This document shows positions 61,314-64,000 of a DNA stretch of 64,000 bases, in pieces (within the stretch, counting starts at the first letter, position 1; the number at the start of each line of letters is the position of its first letter). The notes beneath the pieces are model-generated. The model saw only the letters and a program-made list of their open reading frames with translations, made no database searches and was not told the origin of the DNA. The stretch spans positions 18,121 through 82,120 of the IMG/VR virus record IMGVR_UViG_3300020437_000005. One strand, written 5' to 3'. The position numbers were made by a program, and so were the translations under genes. This stretch comes from a virus.

Positions 61314-62315
61314 ATGTTTGAGTATTTTTACAACGAGATCTTAAGAAAAACTATCATTGCCTTTGGGACACTGTTTAATAACGTAATTATTAAACATACA
61401 GATGGATCTGATGGCGTGACTAATGTGATTAAAGTTCCTCTTGCATATGGACCAACTCAAAAGTTTCTTGCAAGACTTGAACAGTCTCCAGATTTGAATA
61501 AATCTACTGCAATTACTCTACCCAGAATGTCCTTTGAATTTATTGGACTTACTTATGACCCCGCCAGAAAGGTCAGTACAACTCAACAGTTTGTAGTTAA
61601 GGATCCAGATAATGATCTTGGAGTAAAGAAATCATACATGCCAGTTCCATATAATATGCAATTTGAATTGAGCATTATGTCTAAATTAAATGATGATATG
61701 CTTCAAATTGTTGAACAGATTTTACCATATTTTCAACCTGCATACAATTTAACTATAGAGTTGGTTGAACAAGTTAAAGAGAAGAAAGATATACCTATTA
61801 TTTTAGAAAATATAACCATGCAGGACGATTATGAGGGAGACTTTACTTCTAGAAGAGTTCTTCTTTATACTCTAAGATTTACTGCAAAAACTTATCTATT
61901 CGGACCAGTCACTTCTGCATCCAAGGATATTATCAAGAAAGCAACAGTCAATTATCTCTCTGGAAGAGATCCCTCATTTGCAACAAGAGATGTCACTTAT
62001 TCTGTTACTCCGAGAGCAATCAAAGATTACACTGGAGATGTCGCTACAAATATCTCCAACGACATTAGCACAGGAACAAAAGTTATTCTCGTCGATGATG
62101 TTAGTGGATTAACTGCAAAAACATATGTTGATCTTGAAGGAGAAGAGTTATACATTAAGTCTATTTCTGGGAATAAAATAACAGTAGAAAGAGGAAAGGA
62201 TAATACAACAATAACATCGCATCTGAAAGGAGCTCCTATTCGATTGATAACAAAGGAGGATAATATTTTGGTAGAAAGTGGTGATGATTTTGGGTTTGAT
62301 GGTGACTTATTCTGA
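61314..62315 (+). CDS. 15: Tail terminator / sheath stabiliser gp15 (333 aa)
   Basis: FEYFYNEILRKTIIAFGTLF, FNNVIIKH and the core YNMQFELSIMSKLNDDMLQI to VEQILPYFQPAYNLTIEL are typical of T4-like gp15. T4 gp15 has 272 residues. The last ~80 residues hold an added module (STGTKVILVDDVSGLTAKTY to LEGEELYIKSISGNKITVER) shared in type with the gp7-like and gp10-like proteins. gp15 caps the tail and joins it to the neck. It shares one base with gp16. Confidence 0.95.
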   Translation: MFEYFYNEILRKTIIAFGTLFNNVIIKHTDGSDGVTNVIKVPLAYGPTQKFLARLEQSPDLNKSTAITLPRMSFEFIGLTYDPARKVSTTQQFVVKDPDNDLGVKKSYMPVPYNMQFELSIMSKLNDDMLQIVEQILPYFQPAYNLTIELVEQVKEKKDIPIILENITMQDDYEGDFTSRRVLLYTLRFTAKTYLFGPVTSASKDIIKKATVNYLSGRDPSFATRDVTYSVTPRAIKDYTGDVATNISNDISTGTKVILVDDVSGLTAKTYVDLEGEELYIKSISGNKITVERGKDNTTITSHLKGAPIRLITKEDNILVESGDDFGFDGDLF

Positions 62316-62731
62316 TGACAGATAAATTTAACAAGTTAAACGAAACCTTTGAGGTTGAAGGTGAAGTTATCTCTAAAGAGATAAAAAAAGTTGAACCAAA
62401 AAAGTTATCTGAAGAAGATATTCAAAAAGACTATGAGTATACTCGTGGAAATTTATATTCTTTAATTGAAAAGGGACAAGAAGCTCTTAATGGTGCTCTT
62501 GAGTTGGCGCAAGAAACAGATTCCCCCAGAGCGTATGAAGTTACTGGTCAACTAATTAAGAGTATCTCAGATGCAACAGACAAACTATTAGATCTCCAAA
62601 AGAAACTAAAAGAAGTTAATACTGAAGAAAAACAAAAAGGACCATCGACAGTTAATAATGCATTATTTGTTGGATCAACAGCAGAACTTGCAAAAATGTT
62701 AAAGGATGGATTAAAAGAAAATGATAAATAA
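62315..62731 (+). CDS. 16: Small terminase subunit gp16 (138 aa)
   Basis: At 138 residues it is of the usual size (T4 gp16 has 164). It has the central coiled helices expected of the family: DYEYTRGNLYSLIEKGQEAL, NGALELAQETDSPRAYEV and TGQLIKSISDATDKLLDLQK. The end has an AELAKMLKDG helix. gp16 rings help the large subunit gp17 cut and load the DNA. It directly follows gp15. Confidence 0.9.
   Translation: MTDKFNKLNETFEVEGEVISKEIKKVEPKKLSEEDIQKDYEYTRGNLYSLIEKGQEALNGALELAQETDSPRAYEVTGQLIKSISDATDKLLDLQKKLKEVNTEEKQKGPSTVNNALFVGSTAELAKMLKDGLKENDK
62723..62730 (+). promoter_or_regulatory. Late promoter box GATAAATA
   Basis: The box overlaps the gp16 stop and lies 26 bases before the start at 62757. 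Confidence 0.6.
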
Positions 62732-62756
62732 ATATAAGTAATGATTTCTCTTATCG

Positions 62757-64000
62757 ATGAAGAAGTACTGTCGTCTCTGTAAAAAGAAAGAAGAAAGGAA
62801 TCAATGCGGTTATGGTCCCAAAATGTGGGACAAGTATTCTGTTAATGATGCAAATGATGATGAGATTAAAAAGGCCGCGGAAGACTCAGGAATCACCTCC
62901 GGAGACGGAGGAGAGGGGGGTATGGGCGAAAGTCATGTCTCCAATTTCTCAGATGCAGTCCTCGAAGGGAACAAAAGTGGTGATAATTCTTTGCGTGACT
63001 GGTTTAGCAAGAGTCGCTCTAGTGATGGGAAGCCTGGCTGGGTTCAACTCGGTGGTAAATATGCAGGAAAACCCTGTGCAAAGCAACCAGGACAAACCAC
63101 AAAACCAAAGTGTGGTTCAAGCAAAATGAAACGCAACCTCAGTAAAGATGAGGAAGAAGCAGCATTCAGACGCAAGAATCGTCAAGATCCAAATCCAAAT
63201 AGAAAAGGGAAGGCAATTAACGTGAACACTGAAGAAACTCAAGTCAACGAAGGAGAAAAGGACGCCTGCTATCATAAGGTCAAGTCTCGTTACTCTGTAT
63301 GGCCTTCCGCATATGCATCAGGTGCTTTAGTTAAGTGCCGCAAAAAGGGTGCAAAAAACTGGGGCAATAAGACTAAAAACGAAGAATGGAAATACGAGAA
63401 AATTGATGCAGCAGCACACAGAAGTCAGCAACGTGCTGCAAAAATAAGAGAACTTTCTAAGAAAGGTGCTACTGAAGGTGAAAGGTCAGCAGCAGCAGGA
63501 AAGACCAAAGGTCCTAAGTTGATGGGTGAGAATTGCTGGCCTGGATATGAAAAGAAAGGGATGAAGACAATGTTTGGTAAGAGATATCCAAACTGTGTAA
63601 AAAAGACAAAAACTAAGAAAGAAGAAGTAGAACTCACAGATGCATATGGAAAAACCTTTGCGGTTATTGATGACGTAATTCAGAATGAAACAAAGATGGA
63701 GGCATCAAAGTGTCCGAGATGTGGTCAAAACCCATGCGTATGTACTGAAACATATGATATTGAATCAATGACTGAGGCAACTCGTATCCCAGCGAAAACT
63801 GGAAATATAATTCAAGTATTTCTTTCTTGGAGAGGAAGAATGTACGTTATAAAAATGTTCTTCCCATCTGTCGCACAACCAAGTCGTTCAGATGTTCAAG
63901 ATCAACTGGATAAGGTATATCCAGGATCAAAAGTTCAGTCATATAAAATCTCCGAAATTAAACCTGGAGAACAATTCCTACATACCGAAGAAACTGAACT
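62757..64000 (+). CDS. Cys-rich DUF5872-like protein (3' partial, 414 codons visible)
   Basis: The frame from ATG 62757 stays open to the window end. It begins MKKYCRLCKKKEERNQCGYG (Cys5, Cys8 and Cys17, a possible zinc knuckle). Then comes GWVQLGGKYAGKPCAKQPGQ (near residue 90) with the KCGSSKMKRNLSKDEEEAAF helix, which I recall as DUF5872-like, found in cyanophages and algal viruses. Next is DACYHKVKSRYSVWPSAYAS (from ~169) and a second Cys group CPRCGQNPCVC (from ~319). The last visible part is a folded domain around FLSWRGRMYVIKMFFPS. The role is unknown; it follows gp16, where gp17 would be expected next. Confidence 0.75.
   Translation, partial: MKKYCRLCKKKEERNQCGYGPKMWDKYSVNDANDDEIKKAAEDSGITSGDGGEGGMGESHVSNFSDAVLEGNKSGDNSLRDWFSKSRSSDGKPGWVQLGGKYAGKPCAKQPGQTTKPKCGSSKMKRNLSKDEEEAAFRRKNRQDPNPNRKGKAINVNTEETQVNEGEKDACYHKVKSRYSVWPSAYASGALVKCRKKGAKNWGNKTKNEEWKYEKIDAAAHRSQQRAAKIRELSKKGATEGERSAAAGKTKGPKLMGENCWPGYEKKGMKTMFGKRYPNCVKKTKTKKEEVELTDAYGKTFAVIDDVIQNETKMEASKCPRCGQNPCVCTETYDIESMTEATRIPAKTGNIIQVFLSWRGRMYVIKMFFPSVAQPSRSDVQDQLDKVYPGSKVQSYKISEIKPGEQFLHTEETE

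Noticed and set aside
62812-63129. 105-codon + strand frame near the window end
   Set aside because: It overlaps in another frame the much longer Cys-containing gene that runs from 62757 to the window end and has conserved segments.
1-64000. tRNA genes, photosynthesis or other host-type metabolic genes
   Set aside because: Read by eye for TTCGAAT-type T-arms and for known cyanophage genes such as psbA; none seen. A tRNA scan would be decisive.

Overview
The window looks like part of a T4-like marine cyanophage genome (a cyanomyovirus infecting Synechococcus or Prochlorococcus). The evidence is the set and order of virion genes: baseplate wedge gp25, gp6, a giant gp7-like protein, gp8 and a gp10-like protein, then neck proteins gp13 and gp14, tail terminator gp15 and small terminase gp16. 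It also has very long cyanophage-type tail fibres and many small overlapping genes of cyanophage type. Every gene I can support is on the + strand. I saw no tRNA, CRISPR array, transposase, integrase or photosynthesis gene.

Layout. (1) 1-17.7 kb is the tail-fibre block: a fibre of more than 3,400 residues (cut by the window start) ending in an S74 self-cleaving chaperone, four short modular fibre-like proteins, and a 1,793-residue protein with three repeated beta-rich domains and a probable C-terminal beta-propeller. (2) 17.9-33.1 kb is a dense region of about 45 small genes, mostly without known function, with a few recognisable ones: a DUF4385-type protein, a secreted glycine-zipper protein, an SF2 DEAH helicase, a protein with RNA-ligase-type motifs and a 110-residue HExxH protein. 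(3) 33.1-35 kb is a transition with a GT-A-type glycosyltransferase and conserved small proteins. (4) 35-62.7 kb is the baseplate, neck and terminase block. (5) The window ends inside a Cys-rich protein gene that is open past position 64000.

Regulation is visible and divides by region. The virion genes carry T4-type late boxes (NATAAATA) 20-70 bases before their starts. The small-gene region carries host sigma70-type promoters with exact 17-base spacers (several TTGACA-17-TATAAT). It also carries a ten-copy intergenic element, with an invariant GTTACTCACC block exactly 25 bases before a TAGTGT-like hexamer, at the head of each mini-operon between 22.9 and 31.8 kb. This element is the most striking unexplained signal and probably defines a class of early or middle transcription units. 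A second notable locus is 23.25-23.42 kb, where a good promoter, a structured leader of about 120 bases containing a 22-codon reading frame and a perfect 14-bp terminator stand directly before a gene: either a small RNA or an attenuator.

Limits: names rest on reading the translated sequence and on remembered family features. No alignment, structure prediction or transcript mapping was available. Start codons of many small genes were chosen from overlaps, ribosome-binding sites or promoter position and are marked as such.
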